Shown: positions 52,803 to 63,875 of the stretch, one piece after another
Layout: every line of letters begins with the position of its first letter
Position numbering within the stretch: the stretch's first letter is position 1
NCBI GenBank assembly: GCA_903632075.3
Contig: CAHIKZ030005497.1
Location: 1,500,001-1,564,000 of the forward strand
Source: Acanthosepion pharaonis
Taxonomy: Eukaryota; Mollusca; Cephalopoda; Sepiida; Sepiidae
DNA: 64,000 nucleotides
Direction: 5' to 3'
Program-made: the position numbers and the translations under genes
Notes under the pieces: model-generated
The model's database searches: none
Seen by the model: the letters and a program-made list of their open reading frames with translations, nothing else
What the model was told of the DNA's origin: nothing

Positions 52803-54569
52803 TTGTTTTACCAAATAATGAAAGAGCACTATGGTCCGCAGAAATCAACTTTTGCTCCTCTCAAATCAAAAGAAGGTACCATATTGAGACAACCAGAGGA
52901 TATCAAGAAACGATGGTGTGAACATTATAGCGAACTCCTTAATCGCCATCCAGTCGTTGATGAATCTGTACTAGATCTCATTAAGCAACACGAGCCAATT
53001 ATGGCTCTTGATGAAGTACCTTCCAGAGGTGAGATAGAAGCTTCTGTGAGTCAAATGAAAAACAACAAAGCGCCAGGAATGGATGGTATAACAGTAGAGA
53101 TTCTAAAGAATGGCGGTGAGAGAATGATCGATCTCCTGGAGCAAGTCATCCAAAATTCATTGGGAAGTGAAGTACCTCAGGACTGGAGAAATGCAATACT
53201 TGTGTCTTTGTATAAGAAGGGTTCCAGGTCGGACTGCGGCAAATTTAGGGGTATATCTGTGCTGTCTACTGTTGGAAAGGTTTTTTCAGGGATTATTTTA
53301 AATAGATTAGTCCACACAATTGTCAATGGAATACTACCAGAATCACAGTGTGGTTTCCGTGCAAGCCGCGGCACCGTGGATATGATTTTCAGTGCTCGGC
53401 AATTGCAAGAGAAGTGCAAAGAACAAAATCTTCCGTTGTACCAGTGTTTCATTGACTTATCAAAAGCATTTGACACCGTAAACAGATCAACTCTTTGGAA
53501 GATCTTATCAAAGCTGAGCTGCCCTGAGAAATTTGTGGGTCTGATTCGTTCTCTTCATGACGGAATGAAGGCTAGAGTTAGCTTTAATGGCACTCTTTCT
53601 GAAGAAATACCTATAAACAATGGCGTCAAATAGGGTGACATTTCTTCAACCATCTTATTCGATATCTACTTCACCATAGTCTTTCTTGTGGCCTTCTATG
53701 AAAACCCAAACCGAATTTACATCAGATATCGGACATCTGGCCGTGTATATAATGTCCGTAGATTGCTTTCTCAAACAAAAGTCTCTTCCTCATTGGTGAG
53801 GGAGCTGCTCTACGCGGATGTCTGTGACATTGCTGCACATTCTGAAGAAGAGCTGTATTGCTTTATGAACCATTTTGTGTCTGCATGTAACTCATTCGGT
53901 TTAAGGATCAACCAAAAAAAGACTGTCGTCATGTATGATCCAGCACCCGGATCACCCTATATTGAACCAACTATCTTCGTTGAAGGAAATAAATTAGACG
54001 CAGTACATTCTTTTGTATATCTTGGCAGTACCCTCTCTGAAGGATGCAGCCTCAACAGAGAAATCTCTTTCCGCATTGAAAGTGCTTCTTGGTCTTTTTC
54101 AGCATTTAAAAAACATATGTGGTCCCAGCATAGTATCAAGTTACATACGAAAATCATTGTGGACAAAGTATGTGTTTTGACGGCCCATCTGAATGCAAGC
54201 GAAATATGGACACTTTATAAACATCAACTAAAAATTCTCGAGGGCTTACATCAACGGTGTCTGAGACAGATACTTCATATCACATGGCAGTCCCATGTCT
54301 CAGATACAGAAGTATTAGAGAAAGCAGGGCTACCAAGCATTCAGTTGATGGTAATGAAAAATTGTTTCCGATGGGTCGGTCACATTGCGCGTGTGGATGA
54401 CAGTCGTCTACCAAAACGGCTGTTCTATGGTGAAATGTGGGAAGGAAAGAGAAATGCATCAAAGCCGAAGAAGAGGTTTAAGGACACAATAAAATCTTAT
54501 CTGAAACAATCTGGACTATCTGTAGACCAATGGGAAAAAATGGCTTTGGATAGAAGTGGCGGAAACTAA
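52803..54569 (+). pseudogene. LINE reverse transcriptase and connector
   Basis: Motifs in order: KNNKAPGMDGITVEILKNGG (about 53,060), DWRNAILVSLYKKGSRSDCG, FRGISVLSTVGKVFSGI, ILPESQCGFRASRGTVDMIF, CFIDLSKAFDTVNR (catalytic Asp kept), NNGVK, TAG (53,631-53,633), GDISSTILFDIYF, IYIRYRTSGRVYNVRRLL, then LLYADVCDIAAHSEEE, where the second Asp of the YADD box is Val (GTC, 53,820-53,822). Later blocks are FGLRINQKKTVVMYDP, SFVYLGSTLSEGCSLNREIS, LKILEGLHQRCLRQILHITW, NCFRWVGHIARVDDSRLPKR, LFYGEMWEGKRNASKP and DTIKSYLKQSG. One stop separates two long open frames (276 and 293 codons) in the same phase. The YADD change alone predicts loss of activity. Confidence 0.9.
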
Positions 54570-54872
54570 TTCACGAAGGCATTGAGTCCTTTGAGAATAG
54601 CCCTATGCAGTACAGTGCCTACAAACGTCCGATTCGTAAAGGCGAACAGGGTCCAGCACCGGGTCCACAAATTCACCAGGTTAATTGTGACATATGGGGA
54701 AAATTGTGCCTATCTTTTGCCGGCTTCAAAAGCCATCTGCGTAAATGTGTAAAACCTAGTGTGCACCCGAATAATGTCACTGTAAACAAAACTGATCGGT
54801 TATGACAATTTTGTGGCAAGATTTGTCGCAGTTTGGCTGGCCTGAGAGTCGGCTGTGAATGCATAGAATTTT
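54553..54872 (+). pseudogene. LINE C-terminal finger-like region
   Basis: A 1-bp frameshift near 54,553 moves the frame to WRKLIHEGIESFENSPMQYS, AYKRPIRKGEQGP, then a finger-like NCDIWGKLCLSFAGFKSHLR-KC, a TGA at 54,803-54,805, and a second finger-like FCGKICRSLAGLR. Paired C-x-x-C-x-x-x-C fingers with GL(R/K)SHxR at the C-terminus are typical for this LINE group. In the first, one Cys is replaced (C-D-I-W); in the second the His is lost. Confidence 0.75.
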
Positions 54873-54941
54873 AGGGGAGTGGTAGGGGGTGAGGACATGA
54901 AATAAAGGAGGTGATCACGCTCGAAACCGAGAGGACAGCTA

Positions 54942-54943
<2 letters not shown>

Positions 54944-54984
<41 letters not shown>
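54944..54984. repeat. (TA)n microsatellite at LINE 3' end
   Basis: TA run immediately after the element's last recognisable bases; it may be the element's own microsatellite tail. Confidence 0.9.
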
Positions 54985-54987
<3 letters not shown>

Positions 54988-55845
54988 CCATATCATAAAA
55001 CAGTATATATGTATGGAGATTGAATACGCATGCACATATTAGCAAAAAGCACACACACACTATACACAAAAATGGCAATAGGTGTAAGAAGTTACAGGGG
55101 TCATAAAAATAAGGTGGAAAACCTCCTTCCTTCGTCCTTTCTCTTACCCATACTATTTGTTTTAATACCCCTTAAGCAGAAAAATACTTTCGCCACAAGT
55201 TCAAGTAAAATGTGGGTTACTAATATACACACACAAAAAATGGTTAACATTGGAAAGCGTAAGAAAAATTAATTCCTTTTAATAATATGTGGAAATAAAG
55301 TATAATATATATTTTAAAAAAAATCATATTATAACCAAAAACTTTTACGGTTTCTCATTCTTTTTAAAATATTCACTTTTCTCTCGTCTGGACAACGATA
55401 GCCTCTCCCTTATATATATATGACCTTTTCGTTGAAGAGACTTTGTAAATTTCTAATTTCAAGTAATCTTTTTATATGCATGTTTTTTTGGTATATAGAC
55501 TACCCACTTAAATTTCTCTTTTCTCTCTTTCTTTAGCTATTTGTCACTTTCCATATTAAATATCTCGTATTATGATAAAAGTAAACACTATTTAAATCCG
55601 ATGTTCTCCAAAAGACAAAATGCGACGCACGAAATAGTTTTCCAATTTGTCATACATTTTCCCTAAAATTATTATTGATACAAAAAAAATTATATATTGT
55701 TTTCCCTGACTTAACAACCTGTGACTTTTTTCCTTGGACTGGTTAAAGGAGCAAGTATACGATACCAAATCAAGACTTTGGAACAATTTCAGGGGCGAAT
55801 ACAAGAAGTTGCGTATCCCATACCACAAGAATTCCTTTCCTTTCA

Positions 55846-55854
<9 letters not shown>
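54985..55854. other. No gene recognised
   Basis: A/T-rich DNA with short unrecognised frames. Confidence 0.4.

Positions 55855-55933
<79 letters not shown>
55855..55933. repeat. (TA)n/(TATG)n microsatellite
   Basis: TA tract interrupted by TATGTATACATATATACA. Confidence 0.9.
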
Positions 55934-55973
55934 AAAATATTGATATTCTAATCTCGGTAGGATGTAGGATACA

Positions 55974-56019
55974 CTGGTAGCTCTTCTTATTTCTCTAACT
56001 TTATAAGAAGAGCTAGCAG
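55974..56019. repeat. Inverted repeat, 17-bp arms with one mismatch
   Basis: CTGGTAGCTCTTCTTAT and ATAAGAAGAGCTAGCAG flank a 12-nt loop. The downstream sequence has no coding gene. Confidence 0.9.
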
Positions 56020-56429
56020 TGTTCTTTAGCCCCCTCAGTCACGGTTATCATCACAACGCAACCAGGTTCTATTTACCTTTTCAAACGAATGCACATCTTT
56101 GCCTCCAGACTTTTGAGAAAGCTCCTATATATTCGGTTCCGTATTCGAAACGTAAACAAAGCAATTAAAAACAAAACAAAAAAACAACAACATATGGATT
56201 TATTTTTAATCCGACATTTTTTTCACTTCAAACGTGATTTTTTAGTCGATGCCTGTATTTGAGAAGACGCTCTGTTTTATAACAGTGTAAATTATATTTT
56301 CTTTATTATGTTTTCTACTTTACCGACAAACGTAATACATATCGATTTAAAAAAATCAAACCCATTTATCTACTCCAGTACGTGCATTTTTATTATATAT
56401 ATATGTGTGTCTCTCTGTGCGCGTGTTTG

Positions 56430-56433
<4 letters not shown>
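56020..56433. other. No gene recognised
   Basis: Ordinary A/T-rich spacer. Confidence 0.4.
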
Positions 56434-56475
<42 letters not shown>

Positions 56476-56542
56476 AGATTAAAACTGATATCAATGCCGA
56501 GAGGCAACATTTTGTTCCTGTTTGAACGCAATTTTATGACCA

Positions 56543-56628
<86 letters not shown>
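56434..56628. repeat. (TA)n twice and (GATA)n, left flank of Tc1 element
   Basis: TA tracts at 56,434-56,470 and 56,547-56,594 and a GATA tract at 56,599-56,628. The Tc1 element starts directly after the GATA tract. Confidence 0.95.
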
Positions 56629-56629
<1 letters not shown>

Positions 56630-58225
56630 GTCAATGAGGAACGTATTCATACACCCATCAATTTTTAATATTTGTATCCATTCCTCAGTATCTAATGCCC
56701 GTGTGATGCCTATTTTTATGTTAATAAGATCAAGAAAAGGAATATAGACTCAATTTTCAAGACAATAGTTTAAATACCATAAATCTGACAGGCAAATTAT
56801 GCAAAATAGGAAAAGTCATATTTATTCTTACAGTAGAAAATATCGTCTAAATTGATTGATTCGTGCAAGTATGAGTAATTTACATAATTATTTTATCGTT
56901 GAAGTATTCAAGACTGTTTTTCAGTAGAATATTTGTGATAATTCCAGTAAAGAACATCACGTGGTACATAGCGTGTCACCATTGTTCTTCTTACGCTAAC
57001 AAAACGATGGAGAAGAAAAGGGGGCTTAACGTTGACTTGAGACGGAGAAATATTAACTTCTACAAGTCGGGGAATAGTTACAGCCCTATTTGAAACCGGT
57101 TAGCTATCCCACGATCTACGGTACAGTCCGTTATAAAGAAGTTTAAACAGTTTTCACGATAGAAAATTTGCCTGGGCGTGGAAGAAAACCCAAATTGTCA
57201 CCGAGTACTGCACGAAAACTGTGTCGCGAGGAATATAAACCCAAGAGTTGTTTTGAAAGACATCACCAAATGTTTGGATACGAGGTGTATCAGCGTAAGT
57301 ACTCCCACCATACTGTTTTTTTTTTGTTTTTTTTTTAAATATAAATGGGCTGTATGGAAATCGACCACAACTAACCCCCTGTTCACAAACCATGTCCCAT
57401 TGTTGCTCCGTGTAATTTTGACAAAACCTTCTTAAACAAAGAAAATTGTTTTTAGGAACAAGTACTATGGAGTGATGATACACAAATTGAGCTTTTTGGA
57501 TATAATGATGTGTAGAAGATTAGATGCAAAATAAGTGAGTTTTTCCTTCCAAAGAACACAGTGGCAAGATTAAAACATGTAGGCAGCGCGATGATAATTT
57601 GAGGTTGTTTTAGCTCAAGAGGTACTGGACAATTTATTGTGATAAGAGGAATAATGAAATCTGTAGACTATATACCACATTTCTGGATGAAAATTTAAAA
57701 TTTAGATCGGCGATTTACTTTCCAGCAAGATAATTACCCCAAACTTCAGAAAAGAAGATGACGCTTCTGTCATGGCCTTCAATGAGTTCTGACTTGAATC
57801 AGATTGAAAATCTATGGCCAGAATTGAAAGTTCGAATAATTTGTCGGTCACTAAAAACTTCAGGAATTAGAACGTGTAACCATTGAAGAATGGAAGAAAA
57901 TCCCAGAAACGACACGGTCAAATCTCATCAAAAACTTAGAAAACGATTGCAGGCAGTTATAAACATAAGAGATCTGGCTATAGACTATTAATATTGTGAA
58001 AATTGTTAACTTTTTTCTGTTTTTCATACTGTACGAATAGTCTTGACATTCCTTCTTTTGCATAATTCTCCTGTTAAATTTGATGTATTTAGCCTATTGT
58101 TCAGAAAATTGAGTTTTATATTCCTTTTTGTGCTTATTAACATACAATCATACTGGCATTAGATTCTGAGAAATAGATAAAAATATTCAAAATTGATGGG
58201 TGTACGAATAATTTCGTCGTTGATT

Positions 58226-58228
<3 letters not shown>
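56629..58228 (+). mobile_element. Tc1-family DNA transposon with both terminal inverted repeats
   Basis: Left end AGTCAATGAGGAACGTATTC ... (56,629-56,699) and the reverse complement of the right end, AGTCAATCAACGACGAAATT ... (58,155-58,228), align over about 70 bp, including GTATTCATACACCCATCA versus GTACACCCATCAATTTTG and a shared TCAGTATCTAATGCC / TCAGAATCTAATGCC end. Flanks end in TA-rich repeats, so the TA duplication is hidden. Length about 1.6 kb, normal for Tc1. It holds a broken transposase at 57,007-57,965. Confidence 0.9.
57007..57965 (+). pseudogene. Tc1 transposase, frameshifted
   Basis: The ATG at 57,007 opens a paired-like DNA-binding region: MEKKRGLNVDLRRRNINFYK, then after a stop AIPRSTVQSVIKKF and NLPGRGRKPKLSPSTARKLC, followed by NPRVVLKDITKCLDTRCISV. 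The catalytic part reads VLWSDDTQIELFGYND (first Asp, about 57,470), FLPKNTVARLKHVGSAMII, GCFSSRGTGQFIVI, FTFQQDNYPK (second Asp, about 57,730) and SDLNQIENLWPELK (third acidic residue, about 57,800). All three DDE positions remain readable, but at least five stops or frameshifts, including a T-rich insertion near 57,315-57,340, prevent expression of one protein. Confidence 0.9.

Positions 58229-58275
<47 letters not shown>
58229..58275. repeat. (TA)n microsatellite, right flank of Tc1
   Basis: TA run abutting the right terminal inverted repeat. Confidence 0.95.
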
Positions 58276-58279
<4 letters not shown>

Positions 58280-58574
58280 ACCCTTGAGCGCTTAGCTTTG
58301 GAGCAAGTAGAATGGAGATCAACGTGTTTTTAATGGATTCAGCAATTTTCAATCTGCTTGACTGAATCATCTTCAAGAAGCGAGAGCAAGATCTAAAAGG
58401 TCAGCCAATCTAACAGTGATCTCATCTCACAATCCTCACACTTGCTTCATATATGACCTCCTTTGTAAATCACTAGCGGGTCTTAAATGCCACTTAAGAT
58501 TGGCGCATAAACTTTCATAACTGAATCAATAAGCTGGCAGATCCTCATACGTCGAAACCGACTGGAGAGTCCAT

Positions 58575-58575
<1 letters not shown>
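58276..58575. other. Unidentified unit between (TA)n tracts
   Basis: About 300 bp of GC-richer sequence bounded by (TA)n on both sides (starts AAACACCCTTGAGCGCTTAG, ends GACTGGAGAGTCCATT). It contains short inverted words such as TTCAATCTGCTTGACTGAA. Possibly the end of a Penelope-like or other element; no motif supports a family. Confidence 0.4.

Positions 58576-58631
<56 letters not shown>
58576..58631. repeat. (TA)n(TG)n microsatellite
   Basis: Compound dinucleotide run. Confidence 0.95.
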
Positions 58632-58632
<1 letters not shown>

Positions 58633-59783
58633 GTGTATGCGGAAACCCGTTATAAATAGATTTATTATAGAAACAATTCAATAGATTGAAGCAATATGAT
58701 TAAAAATTTCATTTTTGTGCAAAATTTAGTCTCCAATTTGAATTTCGACAATCGCATTTCCCAACGAATCAATAAATATTTCAAAATTGGGAAAAATATT
58801 TATTAACCAATAAACTTTTGTGTTTAGTAAGCTAATTTTTAGCTTCTTCGAGCCCATGAATTTTCTATAAATATTCGTGGCGTTAAGTTAGTATTTAGTT
58901 TTCAGTTTTTTCAGCAAGGGTTTTACACAGCTGATTACTGAAAACTTTTCGTATAATTTATTACTCAACATTTCACATATTTTATCCAGTAACTTATTAC
59001 AAAATCAAAGCTATTTTAAAAGTAAATTAAACACACTTGAAACATACGAACGGTGTTATGTTAATATATTAGAAATATTTATAACACAGCTTCTAGTGCT
59101 GACAACTAGAAAATTACACATGTACTTAAAACAACGCATATACGTGACGTGACACTCTTTTTATGTAAACACATCCTCTTTCTTCTATTATACTAACGCA
59201 ATTTATTGTCAGTGTTCTAAAGAACAAAAAATAACTAAATATTTTGTGGGATTTTATTTCTCGAGGATCTTCGCAATTCATTTCTTTCAGCTTGAAAAAT
59301 AAAACAAGTACTCAATAATAAAATTTATTTTAAATTTGTAGAACTCTGTTTGGAGATTGTTTATTTCTATGTTACAAGTTTGGTTAAATACCAAAAAAAG
59401 ACACTTGTAAATTTTGTTCTACATTCCTAATTATTTAATTTATTTCCAGGTTATTCTTTAAAATATATTTTCCTGAATATGAAAATGTATAGGCCCGTGA
59501 GGTATCAAATTAAAATCAATAAAATAAATAAACTTGTAACGTTCATTCGTATTTAACCAAACTTGTGTGTGCGTCCGTGGGTACATAAATAATTCCTAAA
59601 AATATAAATGAAAAAAAAAATGATAAATACTGATTTTTCAACAGTGATTCCTTCTCCCGAGGTGACAGCATTTTACAGCGAATATTTATCAGGCGATGAT
59701 TGAATTGATTCAACCTCCTATCTGAGTGTATATTTGATTATTCATTGAAAGACAGAAGCGCACACCAACAATCAGCAGGCATT

Positions 59784-59786
<3 letters not shown>
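58632..59786. other. No gene recognised
   Basis: Strongly A/T-rich, no open frame of note. Confidence 0.45.

Positions 59787-59879
<93 letters not shown>
59787..59879. repeat. (TA)n(TG)n microsatellite
   Basis: Compound TA and TG tracts, about 50 and 43 bp. Confidence 0.95.
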
Positions 59880-59881
<2 letters not shown>

Positions 59882-60778
59882 TACGTATTCATTCACCTTT
59901 ATTTAAATCTCTTAATTCCTTTTATAGATGCATATATAAATGCTATACACCATAATATTTGCATTAAAACTGACTTCATATAAACAGACTACGAAATTAT
60001 AACTACAGGAGCATTGAATAATTGAACAAGGATAATACGCAGTTGTTTCCGTATCATAGCTGACTGAATTCTAAGTCGATTGATCTCAAGAGTGGTTCAA
60101 ATTTGCCATTTTAAATGTACGATAAATTTTTTTCATGGAAATAGTAAATGGAAACAAGGAAAAGAAAATTATGTCGTTTGTTTATCTTCAAGGACAAAAA
60201 GAAAAAAAACGAATGGGATTAAAAGGGAACTTATGTCCTGACATTTGACCTTTTAAGAGATATTTCTGAATTTCGGCTGATGTCAACCTTTATGATACAA
60301 TGAATATTACTTGAAGAACAGGGCTTGTGATCAAAGAACTATGTTTCCTTTTTCACATCATATCTATTTTTTCATATTCTTCTTTTTCATTTTCTCCTTC
60401 TTCTGATTATTATTATTAATATTATTATTGCCGTTGCTATTGTTATTGCCATTATTATTATTATTATTATTATTATTACAGGAAATGCCATAAAATGTCA
60501 AGTCGTGTTGACCATTAAGCCCCTACGAATGATTTGCAATATGAAGGCAACGCTAGTTGCTTTCATCAATGCAAATCTTTTCTGTTATCTTAAGGTATAC
60601 TATTTAAAAGGAAAAATCACATTTAAAACTGATTTAGTTTTTATGGATTTTTCAAGTCAATGATCAATATTCAAGTGATAATATACCAATTGAAATTCAG
60701 CTGATAAAATCTGTTATAATTTTAAATATTTATTATTCGTAATATTTAAAATAAACTGATGTGAAATCTCATTAGGCA

Positions 60779-60780
<2 letters not shown>
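59880..60780. other. No gene; (ATT)n at 60,452-60,478
   Basis: A/T-rich DNA with a short trinucleotide run; no protein or RNA gene. Confidence 0.45.

Positions 60781-60842
<62 letters not shown>
60781..60842. repeat. (TTC)n(TTA)n microsatellite
   Basis: TTC repeats grade into TTA repeats, the same compound type as at 15,137 and 35,827. Confidence 0.95.
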
Positions 60843-60845
<3 letters not shown>

Positions 60846-60899
60846 AACTATTGTATCAATTTTGAGTTACTTTAAATAATAATAGTTCTTAAAAAAAAT

Positions 60900-61138
60900 G
60901 AACACGCTACGGCCCCTGTCTAAATGATTGGATTTCACCGTATCCTTCAAAACAAATATTATGAATGTATGTGCTTTTAAAACTCAGTAAATTTCAAAAT
61001 GAGTTATTCCAAAATTCGCTTGAAGATGAAACAGTACTAGTGCCTTTAATTTAATTAAATAATTGAATTTGAAGTTGTTAGTTTCTATTTTTGAAACTTG
61101 TTAATTCCTGTGTAGCAAAGGAACTATATTTTCGAATC

Positions 61139-61145
<7 letters not shown>
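60900..61145. mobile_element. Foldback MITE arm, diverged
   Basis: GTAAATTTCAAAATGAGTTATTCC, TTGAAGATGAAACAGTACTA, TTGAAGTTGTTAGTTTC and TGTGTAGCAAAGGAACTATA follow the order of the right arm of the element at 47,237-47,880. The opposite arm is missing, and a (TA)n tract replaces the outer end. Confidence 0.65.

Positions 61146-61227
<82 letters not shown>
61141..61227. repeat. (TA)n microsatellite, 87 bp
   Basis: Uninterrupted TA run fused to the MITE arm. Confidence 0.95.
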
Positions 61228-61230
<3 letters not shown>

Positions 61231-61708
61231 AATGCGTATATTTGAGTAGCCGGACGACGCAGGTTTTTTCTGACAAGTTTTCTCGAACATTCAGGCTGAT
61301 AGATGCAGTTGCATAAAAAATATAATGTTTACTTTAAAAGACAGACCTACCACTCGAATATGAGTATCCATTAAAAATAACATTTAAACAAAACAAATTA
61401 AAATTAATAGAGACCCACACAATCCCAAATAAAAAATAAATAAAAAATGCCAATGTATTGTAGTGTTTCTTATGTACACCCCTAAAAAACAGACAGAATG
61501 ACACGTTCTCATATAAAGAATCCAGTCTCGACTGGTAGAAATTACAAACCCACACTTAACCCTTAACCTATATGTAAACTTTGGCATCTTAAATTTGTAC
61601 TTGTATCCTGATTCATCAAAAAAGGCCTCACCCACTTAAAATTTTGTAATCCCTTTCCCTCTCTAACTTAAACTATATAATAATTCAGCTTAAAAAAAAG
61701 GAAATCAG
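61228..61708. other. No gene recognised
   Basis: A/T-rich sequence; two overlapping minus-strand frames at 61,334-61,635 are unrecognised. Confidence 0.4.
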
Positions 61709-61850
61709 TTTTTTCTAATGTTATTCCACATCGCTTGAGAAGGGAACAAAAACTTTCATTTAAAATTTAAAGTCCAGCTTTACTTCCGAAACATGTTAAT
61801 TTTAGTGTCACGATGAATACATATTTTTAAATAAAAATATTATAATATTA
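61709..61850. mobile_element. Foldback MITE arm, strongly diverged
   Basis: TTATTCCACATCGCTTGAGAAG, CTTCCGAAACATGTTAATT, ACGATGAATACATATTTTTA and AATAAAAATATTATAA parallel the right arm of the 47-kb element. Similarity is modest. Confidence 0.5.
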
Positions 61851-61938
61851 TCCTCTACTGTGTATCGAACAGTGGTTTTAAAAATTAAATGCTAAAGAGC
61901 TGTGGATAATAAATTTGACTGTTCTTTTTTTTATTTTG

Positions 61939-62058
<120 letters not shown>

Positions 62059-62089
62059 AAATATAGTCTTAAGGTGTGCTATATTTATG

Positions 62090-62180
62090 GGATAAAGTGC
62101 TCAATATCGGAGATAGAGCGTCTGTTTCATGCTATATGCAATCGTCAGGCCTGACGATTGCATATAGCATGAAACAGACT
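62090..62180. repeat. Hairpin repeat family leader plus perfect 60-bp palindrome
   Basis: A leader AAAGTGCTCAATATCGGAGA (related to 9,778 and 62,410) precedes a perfect palindrome at 62,120-62,179 with 30-bp arms and no spacer (centre AGG|CCT between 62,149 and 62,150). Confidence 0.95.
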
Positions 62181-62216
62181 GTCGCCTCTAAGTGTTGACT
62201 TCTATGTTCACTTTTA

Positions 62217-62340
<124 letters not shown>

Positions 62341-62399
62341 GTGTATACAAATATAAATAAAAATATATATGTATAATTATTTTATATTATATATGGTAC

Positions 62400-62511
62400 T
62401 TATTAGAAAGCGCCCAATATCAGAGATAGTGCTAATATATTTGGTTGTATAGATGTGAGTTTGTGACCCTGGGTTTCACGCTTTTAGCGATCGTCACAAA
62501 CTCACATATAT

Positions 62512-62515
<4 letters not shown>
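62400..62515 (+). repeat. Hairpin repeat family, copy 3
   Basis: The leader AGAAAGCGCCCAATATCAGA, then TTGGTTGTATAGATGTGAGT, TTGTGACCCTGGGT, a loop and GTCACAAACTCACATATATC align with 9,765-9,875. The arms are shorter (about 19 bp). Confidence 0.85.

Positions 62516-62568
<53 letters not shown>
62516..62568. repeat. (TA)n microsatellite
   Basis: TA run after the hairpin's right arm. Confidence 0.95.
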
Positions 62569-62573
<5 letters not shown>

Positions 62574-62689
62574 ATTTACATTAATTTTTAATTTCAGATA
62601 TATAAATATCATTGACGGTAAGATTGCTATCACGACAAAAGAAAATCATGATTGAATAATTGAGAGAAATAGAACGTTGGCAACAAAGA

Positions 62690-63300
62690 AATGATTAAAT
62701 GGCTCGGGGCTGTGGATTTAGATATCACAATAGCCTTTGACACGTTTTGGTATTCTAGCCTTCTTCACAATCATAAGGGCTATACCGTCTCTGACCGAAT
62801 TTTTGACATAAACAAATCGTTCTTAACAAATCGTATAATGACCGGTGCGTTGAATGGCGACGCATCTAGATGCTTTAACATTATTGTGATGACCTCTCTA
62901 TTATTGGACCTTCGTTGTTTCTTATGTTCATCAACGACCTTCCCGATTTCATCAGTACCCAAATAAGTATTTATACAAATGACACAACTATTTAATCCAG
63001 TCTAGTAAATAGGACAAGCCTGACAAAGTAAAACTTGCAGCTGGCATCTAATGAAGGTTTAACTGGGGGGAAAAGTCTTGTAATCCCACACAAAAGTGCT
63101 ATCTTTTAAACATCATAAAAAACTACACCTCCACCAACATGGCTGATGCTAAATTCCAGGAGAGCAACTCACTGAATCTACTTGATTTCATGTTTACTAC
63201 TGGCATTTAATGGCGTAATTATATTGAATCCATTGCTCGGTTTTGTTGCTAAGAAATCTGATTCACTGTGTCGTGTCTCTGTAATCGTACCTTACTTGGT
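62690..63300 (+). mobile_element. Jockey-like LINE RT relic
   Basis: AVDLDITIAFDTFWYSSLLH (RT motif A region with Asp kept as AFD), SDRIFDINKSFLTNRIM, ALNGDASRCFN, IIGPSLFLMFINDLPDFIST, ISIYTNDTTI (decayed YADDT box: A to T, first D to N), SLVNRTSLT, then NMADAKFQESNSLNLLDF and WRNYIESIAR. The later blocks correspond to MANVQLHESASLSLLGL and WNNNIESIAS in the relic at 44,060, so the two belong to one family, and together they cover most of its RT. Stops and frameshifts are frequent. Confidence 0.85.
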
Positions 63301-63690
63301 CGTCCAAAATTCCAAACACCGCGGCTGGTCGCTGAAGTGACCGCTTCAATCCAGAACTAACCTTATCCCACGTTGTGATTTAAGTTTGATCATAAGGCAG
63401 CCAAGATCGAATCGTCGCAGGTGTCTTCGTGCTGGACTGGTCCAAGCAGGGCGATGATGTACAGGAAAAAAATAACACTCGAATAAATTGAACAAAATTA
63501 AATACTGTTTATATATCAGTCCTCCGTACAATAATTGGTTTGTATCAGAGTTCGCATGCAATTATTTATCAGCCCAACCCGCATCTAAATCGGAAGTGAT
63601 ACTATCCTTGTTGATTTTGCAAAATCTGGTTTGCTATTTTGGTAAAATTTGGCACAAGACTGAAGTCGGAGGCTTTCTTCGGTAGATAAT
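63301..63690. other. No gene recognised
   Basis: Mixed-composition sequence after the LINE relic. Confidence 0.4.
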
Positions 63691-63875
63691 CACGTGAGCA
63701 TCTCCCCTGTTTCTGGTCACGTCTCCGTCTCTTCTGCGCCTCTTCTCTCTTCTGCGACCAGTGTCCGTCTCTCCTGCGTCTCATCTCGCTTCTGTCTCCG
63801 CCTCCATCTCCTCTGTCTCTCTTCTCTCTTCTGTCTCCACCTCCGCCTCCTCTCTCTGTCTCCTTTCTTCTACTG
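63691..63875. repeat. Pyrimidine-rich low-complexity tract (GTCTCTTCTGCGCCTCTTCT type)
   Basis: Imperfect repeats of CTCTTCTGTCTCC / CGCCTCC units. The minus-strand 119-codon frame is Arg/Gly/Asp-rich because of the repeat and is not a gene on this evidence. GC content rises towards the window end. Confidence 0.7.

Larger units (their letters stand above)
49765..54943 (+). mobile_element. RTE/Proto2-like LINE, near-complete but inactive, interrupted by LTR-like element
   Basis: The element encodes one large protein: endonuclease (49,765-50,144 and 51,975-52,417), linker, reverse transcriptase (about 52,950-54,000), connector with GHIAR and LFYGE blocks, and two C-terminal Cys/His finger-like motifs (about 54,680-54,860). 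It ends CGAAACCGAGAGGACAGCTA next to a (TA)n tract. Damage: an extra A at 50,076-50,083, the insertion at 50,145, a frameshift near 52,418, TAG at 52,743, TAG at 53,631, a frameshift near 54,553 and TGA at 54,803. It shares its domain order with the relic at 17,040-18,000. The clade is inferred from motifs and the single-ORF layout. Confidence 0.85.
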
